From the NCBI GenBank assembly GCA_020725625.1, contig DYET01000034.1:1-64000 (forward strand): a DNA stretch of 64,000 bases, given 5' to 3'. This stretch comes from Desulfovirgula sp. (GTDB taxonomy: Bacteria; Bacillota; Desulfotomaculia; Desulfotomaculales; Desulfocucumaceae). Of the stretch, positions 10,241 to 21,657 are shown piece after piece (positions within the stretch are counted from its first letter, which is position 1; each line of letters starts with the position of its first letter). The notes under the pieces were generated by a model. That model did no database searches. It worked only from the letters and a program-made list of their open reading frames with translations, and was not told the DNA's origin. The translations under genes and the position numbers were made by a program.

Positions 10241-11680
10241 GTGTCTCCCTTGAGACAAGGTGAAATAGCCGGTATAGTGGCCGAAGTGGAGAGTCCGGGC
10301 CGGGACACCATCCAGTACAACATCACCAGGTTTGTCCAGATACTAAGGCACCTTGGCGTCCGGGTAAGTCTGGCGGAAACCGTGGACGCCGTGACCGCCC
10401 TGTCAAGGATCGACCTGCTGGACAAAAACCAGGTCAGGGGGGCGTTAAGGGGCTGCCTGGCCAAAAGCAGGAAAGAGGCCGGTATTTTTGACCAGGCCTT
10501 CAACCTCTTCTTCACCACCCCGGAAAAAAAGTCGGAGAGGCGCCGCCTACACCGGGAGGCGCTGGCCGAAAGGGAACGCAGCATAAGCAGGGCGGAGCAG
10601 GACCTGATGGAGGTTGTGGAGGAGTGGCAGAAGGACCTGCCGGAAAGAATCGCATTCACCGACCAGCAGTTGGAGACATTCTCCCTCCTTCCGGAAAGCG
10701 AGAAGGAGAGGATGAAGGAGATCCTGGAGCGAATGAGGGCAAACCCGGTCAACAACCCGGGCGATCTGATCAACAGGGTGCTGCAGTCTTCCCTCAATTA
10801 CTGGCGCTACTACATGCTGAAAAACGCTTCCGAAAAAGGTGGGCCCGGCCCGGAACTGGAGGCCAGCTTTACCGGGGACGACGATCTGGACGAGGTCATC
10901 CGGGGGGTGGCGGCCCAGTTTTACCACCACCCGGGGGACCGGATCCTGTACCGTGACATGGAAACCCTTGACGATGCCGACATCCCCCGGATGACCTCCC
11001 TGATCAACCACCTGTCCTCGCAGCTGGCCCTGGGCATAAGCAGACGGTACAGGCGCAGCACCAGGGCGGCGGCGGTGGACATCAGGCGAACCGTGCGAAG
11101 GAATATCAAGTACGGGGGGGTTCCCATCGACCTGCGCTACCGGGCCAGGCGCAGGAAAAAGCCAAAATTCCTGCTCATCTGCGACGTCTCGGCCTCCATG
11201 GCCCGCTACGCCAGGTTCGTCTTGCAGTTTATTTACGGCCTGAACAGCGCCCTGGGGGGCGTGGAAAGCTTCATATTCTCGGAGAACCTGGAGAGGGCCA
11301 CGGACTATTTCAGCCGGAACAGGACTTTTTCCCGGATCATGACCGAAATGATCAACGAGAGCAGGGAGTGGGGAAAATCAACCAACCTGCATGCCTCCCT
11401 TGAAACGTTTCTCCGGCTGTACGGAAGCACGCTGTCCCCGGAAACCGTCCTCTTCATCGTCAGCGATGCCAGGACGATAGCCCCGGAGGCCGCAGCCGGG
11501 CTGCTGCGGGAGATAAGGCTCAAGTGCGGGGACGTCATCTGGCTGAACACGCTTCCCCGCCGGGACTGGGAAAACAAGGCCCCCGTCGGGGCGTTCAGCG
11601 GCATTGTGGAAATGTATGAGTGCAACACCCTTTCCCAGCTGGAAAGGGCACTTCGCCGGTACGTGCTGAAAAAAATATGA
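10241..11680 (+). CDS. VWA domain-containing CoxE-like protein
   Basis: FLLICDVSASMARYARFVLQFIYGL MIDAS (DxSxS); adjacent to MoxR ATPase. Confidence 0.85.
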   Translation: MSPLRQGEIAGIVAEVESPGRDTIQYNITRFVQILRHLGVRVSLAETVDAVTALSRIDLLDKNQVRGALRGCLAKSRKEAGIFDQAFNLFFTTPEKKSERRRLHREALAERERSISRAEQDLMEVVEEWQKDLPERIAFTDQQLETFSLLPESEKERMKEILERMRANPVNNPGDLINRVLQSSLNYWRYYMLKNASEKGGPGPELEASFTGDDDLDEVIRGVAAQFYHHPGDRILYRDMETLDDADIPRMTSLINHLSSQLALGISRRYRRSTRAAAVDIRRTVRRNIKYGGVPIDLRYRARRRKKPKFLLICDVSASMARYARFVLQFIYGLNSALGGVESFIFSENLERATDYFSRNRTFSRIMTEMINESREWGKSTNLHASLETFLRLYGSTLSPETVLFIVSDARTIAPEAAAGLLREIRLKCGDVIWLNTLPRRDWENKAPVGAFSGIVEMYECNTLSQLERALRRYVLKKI

Positions 11681-11708
11681 CGGGAATCAAAAAATTCAAA
11701 ATATATGG

Positions 11709-13478
11709 ATGTTCCTATTCTGTTATTTAGGAAGGGTGGTGACCTTGGGGGTTAAAAACCTGGCCGGAGGTATATTCGTAGATGAATTGGCTGCCCTTCA
11801 GTCCATCCACAACATCGTCATGGGAATAGACTACCAGGGGCGCATTTTCATATTCAACTCGGCCTGTGAGAGGGTGTTCGGGATCAAGGCGGAGAAGGCC
11901 ATAGGACGCTTCATCAACGACGTTATACCCGGCACCGGCCTGATGAAGGTGCTCAAGACAGGCAAATCGCACATCGGCAGAAAGTTCATGGTTGGAAATT
12001 CCCTCTGGGTGGTCAACAGGACCCCGATCATAAGGGGGAACAAAATCACCGGGGCCATCGGGGTGGCCCAGGAAATCACGGAACTGCAGCACCTGGCGGA
12101 GGAACTGGAGGTGGTCAAGGAACTCAAGGGGACCCTCCAGACCATCTTCGACAGCGCCCACGACGGTTACATGGCGGTGAACAACGACGGAAACATCATC
12201 ATGATCAACAAGGCCTTCGCTGAACTGCTGGATCTGCCTTCCCCCGAAACGGCCATGGGCAGGCACGTAACGGAAGTTGTCAAGGAGCCGGTGCTGCACC
12301 CCGTTTCGCGCAGCGCAAAGCCACACCTGGCGGAGATTGCGCGCATCAACGGGAGGGAAACGGTGGTTATGCGCTACCCCATCCGGAAGGACGGCAAGAT
12401 TTTCGGGTCGGTCTGCAAGGTTATCTTCAAGGACGTCAGCCAGCTGGTTTCCTTGGCGGAAAAAATAAATCACCTGAACAGGGAGCTTAATTACTACAAG
12501 AACGAACTGGAAAGGGTGCAGGGAGCCCGCTACACCGTGGACAACCTGATCGGCAGCAGCCCTGTGATGGTCAGGCTGAAGGAAACGGTCAGGAGGGTGG
12601 CCCAGGGCCCCTCGACCGTTCTGATCAGGGGAGAGAGCGGTACGGGCAAGGAGCTCTTAGCCCACGCCCTTCATTCGGGATCTCCCCGGCGGTTCGGCCC
12701 CTTTGTCAAGGTAAACTGCGCCGCCGTTCCTGAGAACCTGCTGGAGTCCGAGCTGTTCGGCTACCGGGAGGGGGCCTTTACCGGGGCCAGGCGGGGCGGG
12801 AAAATAGGCAAGTTTGAGCAGGCCAACGGGGGCACCATATTCCTGGACGAAATCGGCGACATGCCGATGTCCATGCAGTCTAAGCTGCTGAGGGTGTTGC
12901 AGGAAAAGGAAATAGAGCGCCTTGGGGAAAACATACCAAGGCCGGCTGACGTACGGGTGGTGGCGGCAACCAACAGGGCCCTGGAGGAGTTGATCAGCGA
13001 GGGCAGGTTCCGGCAGGACCTCTATTACCGCCTGAACGTGGTGTCCCTGGTCATCCCGCCGCTGAGGGAGAGGATGGAAGACATTGAAGATCTGGCCATG
13101 CACTTCATAAGCAAGTTCAACATGGAATTCGGGCTGGACGTGCAAGACATGGAGAAGGACGTCTGGAACCTGTTCCACAGCTACCACTGGCCCGGCAACG
13201 TCAGAGAACTGGAGAACATCATCGAAAGGGCCTTCAACATGGTGGACGGCCAGTTTATATCCCTCTCCCATCTGCCGCAATACCTCCAGAAGATGAGCAA
13301 GGGGTCGAGGCGATCGCCGGTGGAAAGGGGACTGCCGGCCCTGCTGGACCAGGTGGAAAAAGAGGCCATCCTGGAGGTCCTTGCCTCCACCGGGGGAAAC
13401 AAGATGCAGGCCGCAAAACTGCTCGGCATATCCAGGGCCTGGCTGTACAAAAAGATGAAGCAGTACAGTATAAAATAA
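11709..13478 (+). CDS. sigma-54-dependent activator with PAS sensor domains, AAA+ and Fis-type HTH
   Basis: VLIRGESGTGKELLAHALH, EGAFTGARRGG, WPGNVRELENIIERA, C-terminal KMQAAKLLGISRAWLYKKMKQY. Confidence 0.93.
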   Translation: MFLFCYLGRVVTLGVKNLAGGIFVDELAALQSIHNIVMGIDYQGRIFIFNSACERVFGIKAEKAIGRFINDVIPGTGLMKVLKTGKSHIGRKFMVGNSLWVVNRTPIIRGNKITGAIGVAQEITELQHLAEELEVVKELKGTLQTIFDSAHDGYMAVNNDGNIIMINKAFAELLDLPSPETAMGRHVTEVVKEPVLHPVSRSAKPHLAEIARINGRETVVMRYPIRKDGKIFGSVCKVIFKDVSQLVSLAEKINHLNRELNYYKNELERVQGARYTVDNLIGSSPVMVRLKETVRRVAQGPSTVLIRGESGTGKELLAHALHSGSPRRFGPFVKVNCAAVPENLLESELFGYREGAFTGARRGGKIGKFEQANGGTIFLDEIGDMPMSMQSKLLRVLQEKEIERLGENIPRPADVRVVAATNRALEELISEGRFRQDLYYRLNVVSLVIPPLRERMEDIEDLAMHFISKFNMEFGLDVQDMEKDVWNLFHSYHWPGNVRELENIIERAFNMVDGQFISLSHLPQYLQKMSKGSRRSPVERGLPALLDQVEKEAILEVLASTGGNKMQAAKLLGISRAWLYKKMKQYSIK

Positions 13479-13582
13479 CCGCCTGCCGCCGCAGTCCAGG
13501 TCTTTCATTTTTTCCGGGTCCTTCATTGAAATTGAAGAAAAAATAAGGTAAAATCCCCCTGTAGAAAGTTAGGGGGTTTGTT

Positions 13583-14275
13583 TTGTGGAAAACCGACGCT
13601 TTTTTTGAGGTTGTGACGGACTTGACCCTGCGGACCAAGAAAATCACAGTAAAATTGCCAAGTCTGGAGCTGCCCCTGATCATAGTAGAAGACGTAGAAG
13701 CCCTGATTACCGATCCCGCCGATGAGGATAAGATCCCCCTCTGGGCGGAAATCTGGCCGGCCGCCAGGGGCCTGTCGCAGTTTATCTGGGAAAACATGAA
13801 CTTTTCCGGGCAAAAAGTGCTGGAACTGGGGTGCGGACTGGGGCTGCCCGGGATTGTGGCCGGGCTGAAGGGAGCCCGCGTCACCTTTTCTGACTACCAG
13901 CCGGACGCCCTGGATATCTGCTCCCGGAACGCAGGGTTAAACGGGCTGGCCGGCGCCGGGTACCATCTGGGGGACTGGCGGAACTTCCGGCTCGAGGAAC
14001 TGTACGACTGGATTGTCGGATCCGACATCCTTTACGACCCCAAGTTTCACGCTTTCCTGGCCCGCATCTTCGCGGACAATACGGCCCGCGGCGGAGGTGT
14101 TCTGGTTTCGCACCCCGGCCGCAAGCCCACTTTTGAGTTTATCGCCAGGTGGCGCCGGGAGACCGGCTGCCGGGAGTACCACACCGTAATCCCGGTCAGC
14201 ATAAACGACCCACACTTTCCGCATTACGAAATCCACGTTCACAAGCTCACCAGGCAGGATTCGCCCGGGCGGTGA
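13583..14275 (+). CDS. class I SAM-dependent methyltransferase
   Basis: VLELGCGLGLPGIVAGLKGARVTFSDYQPDALDICSRN and WIVGSDILYDP. Confidence 0.85.
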   Translation: MWKTDAFFEVVTDLTLRTKKITVKLPSLELPLIIVEDVEALITDPADEDKIPLWAEIWPAARGLSQFIWENMNFSGQKVLELGCGLGLPGIVAGLKGARVTFSDYQPDALDICSRNAGLNGLAGAGYHLGDWRNFRLEELYDWIVGSDILYDPKFHAFLARIFADNTARGGGVLVSHPGRKPTFEFIARWRRETGCREYHTVIPVSINDPHFPHYEIHVHKLTRQDSPGR

Positions 14276-14365
14276 AAACCCCGGGGGGCCGCGGCGAAAG
14301 ACGGGGCGCCGGGAGGGATTTAAATCCGCCTGCCGGTGAAGCCGAAGTAGACAGGGGTGTTGTTA

Positions 14366-14524
14366 GTGGAGGGGCAGTTTGGTTTTGCCCACCTGCTGTG
14401 GCTGGCCCTGGTGGCGGTGGCTACCATTGCCGTTCATACCAAGCTGAGGCGGATGGGCCAGCCGGTGTGGGCGGTTATTGCCAGCCTGGCGGGCCTGGGA
14501 CTGATGATCTGCATGATCATCTGA
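14366..14524 (+). CDS. small hydrophobic membrane protein (52 aa), not in the supplied ORF track
   Basis: GTG start; VEGQFGFAHLLWLALVAVATIAVHTKLRRMGQPVWAVIASLAGLGLMICMII*; two hydrophobic segments. Confidence 0.5.
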   Translation: MEGQFGFAHLLWLALVAVATIAVHTKLRRMGQPVWAVIASLAGLGLMICMII

Positions 14525-14596
14525 AGGCGGGGAGAAACAGGAAACAGACAACAGCCAAAAGGGAGCGCGAGGTTCCCGGATCTTTTAGCGAGGTCG

Positions 14597-17500
14597 GTGA
14601 AAGTGTCCTTCGTTCACTTGCATGTTCACACTGAATACAGCCTTCTGGACGGCGCCGCCCGGATCGAACAGGTGGTTGAAAAGGCAGCCCGGCTGGGTAT
14701 GCCTGCTCTGGCCGTAACCGACCACGGGGTTATGTTCGGGGCGGTTGATTTTTACAAGACCTGTAAGAAGCAAGGCATCAAGCCTATAATGGGCTGCGAG
14801 GTGTACGTGGCCCCCCGGACCATGGCCGACCGCGCCCCCAAGGTAGACGACAACCTGTACCACCTGGTGCTTCTGGCCGAAAATGAAGAAGGATACCGGA
14901 ACCTGTTAAAGCTTGTCTCCATGGGCTACACCGAGGGCTTTTACTACAAGCCGAGGGTGGACAAGCAGGCCCTGGCCGCGAACAGCAAGGGACTGATCGC
15001 GCTGTCGGGCTGCCTGGCCGGGGAGCCGGCCGCCAGGATCCTCGGCGGGCAGCCCGGCGAGGCCGTGAAGGCGGCTGCGGAATACCGGGACATCTTCGGG
15101 GAGAATAATTATTACCTGGAACTGCAGGACCACGGCTTTCAGGAGCAGGCCGCGGTCAACCGCGAACTGGTCGGGATCAGCCGGGCAACCGGCATTCCCC
15201 TGGTGGTTACCAACGACGTCCACTATGTTGAGAGGGACCACGCCGAAATGCAGGACATCCTGCTCTGCATTCAGACCGGCAAGACCGTGGACGACCCGAA
15301 CAGGATGAGGTTTCTGTCCCGGGAACTGTACCTCAAGAGCCGGGATGAAATCAACCTGCTGTTTGGCGAGCTGCGCGGGGCCATGGACGTTACCGCCGAA
15401 ATCGCCCGGCGGTGCTGCGTCGACCTGTCCTTCGGCAGCCTCCACCTGCCGGTGTACAACGTTCCTGAAGGCTTCACGGTGGACACGTACCTGGAGAAGC
15501 TATGTTACGAAGGCCTCCAGCGGCGGTACAGGAACACCTCGGACCTGGTCAGGAAAAGGCTGGAATTCGAACTCAAGGTCATCAAGCAGATGGATTATTC
15601 GGCCTACTTCCTGATCGTCTGGGATCTCATCCGCTTCGCCAGGGAAAACGGGATCCCGGTGGGTCCCGGGAGGGGATCGGCGGCCGGCAGCCTGGTGGCA
15701 TACTGCCTGGGAATAACCAACATCGACCCGCTGAAGTACGGGCTGCTGTTCGAGAGGTTCCTCAACCCGGAACGGGTGTCCATGCCGGATATAGATATCG
15801 ACTTTTGCTTTGAGCGGCGAGGCGAGGTCATCAACTATGTGACCAGGAAATACGGGGCCGACCGGGTGGCCCAGATCGCCACCTTCGGCACCATGGCGGC
15901 AAGGGCGGCCATCAGGGATGTAGGCCGGGCCCTGAGCATGCCCTACAGCGAGGTGGACAGGGTGGCCAAGCTGGTACCGGCGGAACTGCACATAACCATC
16001 GAGAAGGCCCTGAACGATTCGCCCGAACTTAAAGACCTCTACGAAAACAACGGCCAGGTCAGAAAACTCATCGACATGGCGGCCCTGCTGGAGGGGATGC
16101 CCAGGCACGCTTCCACCCACGCCGCCGGAGTGGTCATCACCCGAAAGCCCCTGACCCACTACCTGCCTCTTTACAAGGCCTCTGACGGTCCCCTGACCAC
16201 CCAGTTCGCCAAGGACCAGGTGGAGGAACTGGGACTTCTCAAAATGGACCTGCTGGGCCTGCGCACCCTTACGGTGATTGCCGACACAGTAAGGATGGTG
16301 AAGGAGAACAGGTCGGTCGACCTGGACATGGACGACATACCGCTGGACGACGCGAAAACATACGACCTTCTCTGCCGGGGTGAGGGAACCGGGGTGTTCC
16401 AGCTGGAAAGCAGCGGCATGAAGGCCATTCTCAGGGACTTGAAGCCCGGGGTCTTCGAGGACATCGTGGCCCTGGTGGCCCTCTACCGGCCCGGCCCCCT
16501 GGGCAGCGGCATGGTCAGCGATTTTATCGTCAACAAGCACGGCGGGCGCAGGGTGACCTACCTGCACCCGAAGCTGGAGCCCATACTAAAGGACACCTAC
16601 GGGGTGATCCTCTACCAGGAACAGGTCATGCGCATTGCCTCGGACCTGGCCGGGTTTACCCTGGGCCAGGCCGACCTGCTGCGCCGGGCCATGGGCAAAA
16701 AAAAGCCCGAAATCATCGCCGGGCTGAGGGCGCAGTTTACCGAGGGAGCGGTGAAAAACGGCGTCAATGCCGACACCGCCGGGCAGATCTTCGACCTGAT
16801 GGAATATTTTGCCGGCTACGGCTTTAACAAGTCCCACTCCGCCGCCTACGCCATGGTCTCCTACCAGACCGCCTATCTCAAGGCCAATTATCCGGTGGAG
16901 TTCATGACCGCGCTGCTTACTTCAGTCAGGGACAACACCGACAAGGTGGCCGTATATATTGAAGAATGCCGCCGCATGGGGATTGACGTCCTGCCGCCTG
17001 ACATCAACCAGAGCGGGGAGAGCTTTTCCGTGGAGGGAAACAGTATCCGCTTCGGCCTGGCCGCCATCAAGAACGTCGGCCTGGCCGCCGTTGAGGCGAT
17101 AATCTCGGCCAGGGAAAAGGACGGTCCCTTCTATAACTTTGCCGATTTCTGCAGCCGCCTCGACACCAGGGTAGTGAACAGGCGGGTGATGGAAAACCTG
17201 ATCAAGTCCGGGTCCCTGGACTCCCTGGGCAACGCCCGGTCCCAGCTGATGGCCTCGCTGGACGCAGGCCTGAACCTGGCCCAGCAGGCCCAGAAGGACC
17301 GCGCCAACGGGCAGCTTTCGCTGCTGGACTTCTGGGGGGAGGAGGTGCGGCATACGGTATCCTTGAACATGCCGGACATCCAGGAATACCCCGCGGGCGA
17401 AATGCTGGCGATGGAAAAGGAGGCCATCGGCTTTTACCTCAGCGGCCACCCGTTGACGGACTACCGCCAGGCCCTGGCTGAACTGGACGGGGCTACCGTT

Positions 17501-18013
17501 GCCGAAATCAAGGAGCTTGACGGGGAAGCGGCCGTCACCTGCGGGGGGATGCTTACCTCGGTAAAAAAAATTAACACCAGGAAGGGGGACCCGATGGCCT
17601 TCGCCAGCCTGGAGGACCTCACCGGGAGCCTTGAAGTCGTTTTCTTCCCGCGGATTTACCGTGAATTTCAGGTGCACATCCGGAACGACGCGGTGGTAGC
17701 CGTGAAGGGAAGGGCCTCCACCGCGGGGGAGACGGTGAAGATTCTGGCCGAAGAGGTGCAGCCCCTGACAAAAAAATTAAGCGGCGACCTGTACCTCAGG
17801 TTGGACGGGGCAACCCAGGAGGTGATGGACAGCGTCAAGATACTGCTGCGATCGTACCCGGGGGACGCCAGGGTGTTTCTCTACTTCGAGAAGGAGAAAA
17901 AACTTAAAATGATTCCCAGGGAAAACTGGGCCGATTTGTCTGGGCCCCTGCTGGCTGAAATGAAAAAGCTGTTGGGCAGCCACAATGTAAAGGTCAAGGA
18001 AAGTGGGGACTAG
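14597..18013 (+). CDS. dnaE: DNA polymerase III subunit alpha
   Basis: SFVHLHVHTEYSLLDGAARI PHP motif; GPGRGSAAGSLVAYCLGITNIDPLKYGLLFERFLNPERVSMPDIDIDF. Confidence 0.97.
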   Translation: MKVSFVHLHVHTEYSLLDGAARIEQVVEKAARLGMPALAVTDHGVMFGAVDFYKTCKKQGIKPIMGCEVYVAPRTMADRAPKVDDNLYHLVLLAENEEGYRNLLKLVSMGYTEGFYYKPRVDKQALAANSKGLIALSGCLAGEPAARILGGQPGEAVKAAAEYRDIFGENNYYLELQDHGFQEQAAVNRELVGISRATGIPLVVTNDVHYVERDHAEMQDILLCIQTGKTVDDPNRMRFLSRELYLKSRDEINLLFGELRGAMDVTAEIARRCCVDLSFGSLHLPVYNVPEGFTVDTYLEKLCYEGLQRRYRNTSDLVRKRLEFELKVIKQMDYSAYFLIVWDLIRFARENGIPVGPGRGSAAGSLVAYCLGITNIDPLKYGLLFERFLNPERVSMPDIDIDFCFERRGEVINYVTRKYGADRVAQIATFGTMAARAAIRDVGRALSMPYSEVDRVAKLVPAELHITIEKALNDSPELKDLYENNGQVRKLIDMAALLEGMPRHASTHAAGVVITRKPLTHYLPLYKASDGPLTTQFAKDQVEELGLLKMDLLGLRTLTVIADTVRMVKENRSVDLDMDDIPLDDAKTYDLLCRGEGTGVFQLESSGMKAILRDLKPGVFEDIVALVALYRPGPLGSGMVSDFIVNKHGGRRVTYLHPKLEPILKDTYGVILYQEQVMRIASDLAGFTLGQADLLRRAMGKKKPEIIAGLRAQFTEGAVKNGVNADTAGQIFDLMEYFAGYGFNKSHSAAYAMVSYQTAYLKANYPVEFMTALLTSVRDNTDKVAVYIEECRRMGIDVLPPDINQSGESFSVEGNSIRFGLAAIKNVGLAAVEAIISAREKDGPFYNFADFCSRLDTRVVNRRVMENLIKSGSLDSLGNARSQLMASLDAGLNLAQQAQKDRANGQLSLLDFWGEEVRHTVSLNMPDIQEYPAGEMLAMEKEAIGFYLSGHPLTDYRQALAELDGATVAEIKELDGEAAVTCGGMLTSVKKINTRKGDPMAFASLEDLTGSLEVVFFPRIYREFQVHIRNDAVVAVKGRASTAGETVKILAEEVQPLTKKLSGDLYLRLDGATQEVMDSVKILLRSYPGDARVFLYFEKEKKLKMIPRENWADLSGPLLAEMKKLLGSHNVKVKESGD

Positions 18014-18092
18014 GGGGTCATCCTTGCCAATACCGGCGCGGCTGTGCTATTATTTTCGATAAGAAGCCGGGGGTACCGGCGGGTGAGGTGGT

Positions 18093-18332
18093 TTGATGTC
18101 TGACAATGTATATGTAGCCGGGGATTATATTGTGGTCAAGGCTCTGGACAACGGAGTGACCATAATAGGTCTTACCCGGGGTAAGGACACCAAGTTTCAC
18201 CATTCTGAAAAACTGGACAAGGGCGAGATAATGGTAGCCCAGTTTACCGAGCATACCTCAGCCATTAAAATCAGGGGGAAGGCCGAGGTGCTGACGAAGC
18301 ATGGCGCGGTCAGAAACGATGATCTGATTTAA
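18093..18332 (+). CDS. mtrB: trp RNA-binding attenuation protein (TRAP)
   Basis: [54 protein letters not shown] closely matches TRAP. Confidence 0.93.
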   Translation: MMSDNVYVAGDYIVVKALDNGVTIIGLTRGKDTKFHHSEKLDKGEIMVAQFTEHTSAIKIRGKAEVLTKHGAVRNDDLI

Positions 18333-18333
18333 C

Positions 18334-18372
18334 GATAACCCAGGGTGAATAGCAAACTCTGGTTATTTTTTT
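18334..18372 (+). terminator. Rho-independent terminator downstream of mtrB
   Basis: ataacccagg...ctctggttat hairpin followed by tttttttctttctt. Confidence 0.7.
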
Positions 18373-18440
18373 CTTTCTTAGAGGAATACGCTGGTTTAGG
18401 GTAGAAAAAACTAATTCGTGCTCCACTGCGGGGAGGGGGT

Positions 18441-18638
18441 ATGGTCGTGTGGACCGTGGTTTACATAGCGCCTCACAGGAGGGAAGCCGAGAGAATCAAA
18501 GACATGCTGTCGGGCGAGGGCTTTCTGGTCAAGTTGAAATCCGTCGGGCTCTCCCAGACCGGCGAGTGCGGGCCGGTTGAAGTCCTCGTCCCGGAATCCG
18601 AAGTAGAGGAAGCTTTGGAAATAATTAATAATTTATAG
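18441..18638 (+). CDS. small DUF2007-like conserved protein
   Basis: WTVVYIAPHRREAERIKDMLSGEGFLVKLKSVG...EVLVPESEVEEALEIINN pattern. Confidence 0.65.
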   Translation: MVVWTVVYIAPHRREAERIKDMLSGEGFLVKLKSVGLSQTGECGPVEVLVPESEVEEALEIINNL

Positions 18639-18730
18639 CCGCCACCTGCGGGTGGGCCGGCGGTCGGCTGTCCAAAGTGATTGGCGGGCCAGGCCGGACA
18701 TTTTATGGGTGGCGTTTAGACAGAATATAA

Positions 18731-19726
<996 letters not shown>

Positions 19727-19770
19727 TGTTAAGGTAAGGCGTTTTGCTGTTTGATTAGGGGGTTGCTCCG

Positions 19771-21522
19771 ATGCTTCGCACAAAGATTGTCTGTACCGTA
19801 GGTCCGGCGTCCGAGAGAGTGCCGGTTCTGATCAAAATGATGCAGGCCGGGATGAACGTTGCAAGGCTCAATTTCTCCCACGGGACCCACCAGGAACATG
19901 CCAGGAGGCTGGAACTGATCAGGGAGGCCGCCCGGAAAGCGGAAAAGAGCGTTGCGGTAATGCTGGACACCAGGGGGCCTGAAATCAGGCTGGGCTATCT
20001 GGAAAGGGAGCCCCTGGAGCTGAAAGCCGGGCGAAAGGTGACCCTGACGGTGAATAATGTAAAGGGCAGCGAGGACCTGCTGCCGGTAACATACCCGGGT
20101 TTGCCCAGGGACGTCTGCCCGGGAGACCGGATTCTCATAGCTGACGGCCTCATTGAGCTGAGGGTGCTGAACAAGACGAGAAAGACGGTGGATTGCGAGG
20201 TGATCAACGGCGGGGAGATCACCTCCCAAAAGGGGGTCAATCTGCCGGGCATCATGGTGAACATACCGGCGGTTACCGACCAGGACGTAGATGATATAAT
20301 CTTCGGCATAAAAAACGGCATAGACTACATTGCCGCCTCGTTCATCAGGAAGGCCAACGACGTACTGGCCATCCGGCAAATCGTCGAGGAGTCAGGGGCC
20401 GACGTTGACATTATCGCCAAGATTGAAAGCCGGGAAGGGCTGAACAACCTCGACGAAATAATCAAAGTGGCCGACGGGGTCATGGTGGCCAGGGGGGACC
20501 TGGGGGTGGAAATACCGGTGGAGGAAGTCCCCCTGGTCCAAAAAATAATCATTGAAAAGTGCAACAGGGCCGGCAAGCCCGTGATCACCGCCACCCAGAT
20601 GCTGGAGTCGATGATTCACAACCCCAGGCCCACCAGGGCCGAGGCCAGCGACATAGCCAACGCCATATTCGACGGTACCGATGCAATCATGCTTTCGGGG
20701 GAAACGGCGGCCGGCAGATACCCGGTGGAGGCCGTTCAGACCATGGCCAGAATCGCCAGGAAGGCGGAATCCTCCCTGAGATACGAGGAAATGCTGATCC
20801 GCAGGCAGAGGTCCGCGGCCTGCACAGTGACGGACGCCATCAGCCACGCGACCTGCACCATAGCCGAGGACCTGGGTGCCACCGCCATAATAACGTCGAC
20901 CGAAACCGGGTACACCTCAAAAATGGTCAGCAAGTACCGTCCCAGGGCTCCGGTGGTGGCGGTGACGCCGGAGAAGAAGGTGTTGAGAAAGATGGCCCTG
21001 GTCTGGGGCGTCCAGCCCCTCCTGGTGGACCGGACGAAAGACACGGACAGCATGATTTCCACCGCCATCGAGGCCTCGCTTGAGGCCCGCCTGATCAGCC
21101 CCGGCGACCTGGTGGTGATTACGGCGGGAGTTCCCGTTGGAGTCCACGGGACGACGAACCTGATCAAGGTTCACACGGTGGGAGACATAGTGGCAAGGGG
21201 AACCGGGATTGGCCCCAGGGCTTATACCGGCCGGGCAAGGATCTGCCATACCGTTAGGGAGGCCCTGGAGAAGGTGGAGTCTGGGGATATCCTGGTCACC
21301 GAGGCCACCGACAGAGAGTACATACCGGCCATCGAAAAGGCCGGGGCCATGATTACCGAGGCGGGGGGGCTGACCTCCCACGCCGCCATCGTCGGACTGG
21401 AATTCGGCATTCCGGTGGTTGTGGGCGTGGAGGGGGCCACGGCGCTCATCGAGGACGGCGAAACCATTACCGTCGACGGCCAGAGGGGACTGGTGTACAA
21501 GGGAACGGCAAGGGTATTATAG
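19771..21522 (+). CDS. pyk: pyruvate kinase with C-terminal PEP-utilising-enzyme phosphohistidine domain
   Basis: RTKIVCTVGPASERVPVLIKMMQAGMNVARLNFSHG, MVARGDLGVEIP, C-terminal GGLTSHAAIVGLEFGIPVVVG. Confidence 0.96.
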   Translation: MLRTKIVCTVGPASERVPVLIKMMQAGMNVARLNFSHGTHQEHARRLELIREAARKAEKSVAVMLDTRGPEIRLGYLEREPLELKAGRKVTLTVNNVKGSEDLLPVTYPGLPRDVCPGDRILIADGLIELRVLNKTRKTVDCEVINGGEITSQKGVNLPGIMVNIPAVTDQDVDDIIFGIKNGIDYIAASFIRKANDVLAIRQIVEESGADVDIIAKIESREGLNNLDEIIKVADGVMVARGDLGVEIPVEEVPLVQKIIIEKCNRAGKPVITATQMLESMIHNPRPTRAEASDIANAIFDGTDAIMLSGETAAGRYPVEAVQTMARIARKAESSLRYEEMLIRRQRSAACTVTDAISHATCTIAEDLGATAIITSTETGYTSKMVSKYRPRAPVVAVTPEKKVLRKMALVWGVQPLLVDRTKDTDSMISTAIEASLEARLISPGDLVVITAGVPVGVHGTTNLIKVHTVGDIVARGTGIGPRAYTGRARICHTVREALEKVESGDILVTEATDREYIPAIEKAGAMITEAGGLTSHAAIVGLEFGIPVVVGVEGATALIEDGETITVDGQRGLVYKGTARVL

Positions 21523-21657
21523 GTCAGAAGACAGTACACAGGAGACAGGAGACAGGAGATAGAATAAATCCAGCTCCTGACTCCAATTCCCAATTCCTAA
21601 CACCCAATTCCCACCTATAAATTCCTCCCCGGTGGTTATGCTAAATACTCGGGGAGA

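Noticed and set aside
15500-16567. 355-aa minus-strand ORF inside dnaE
   Set aside because: Antisense of strongly conserved dnaE motifs
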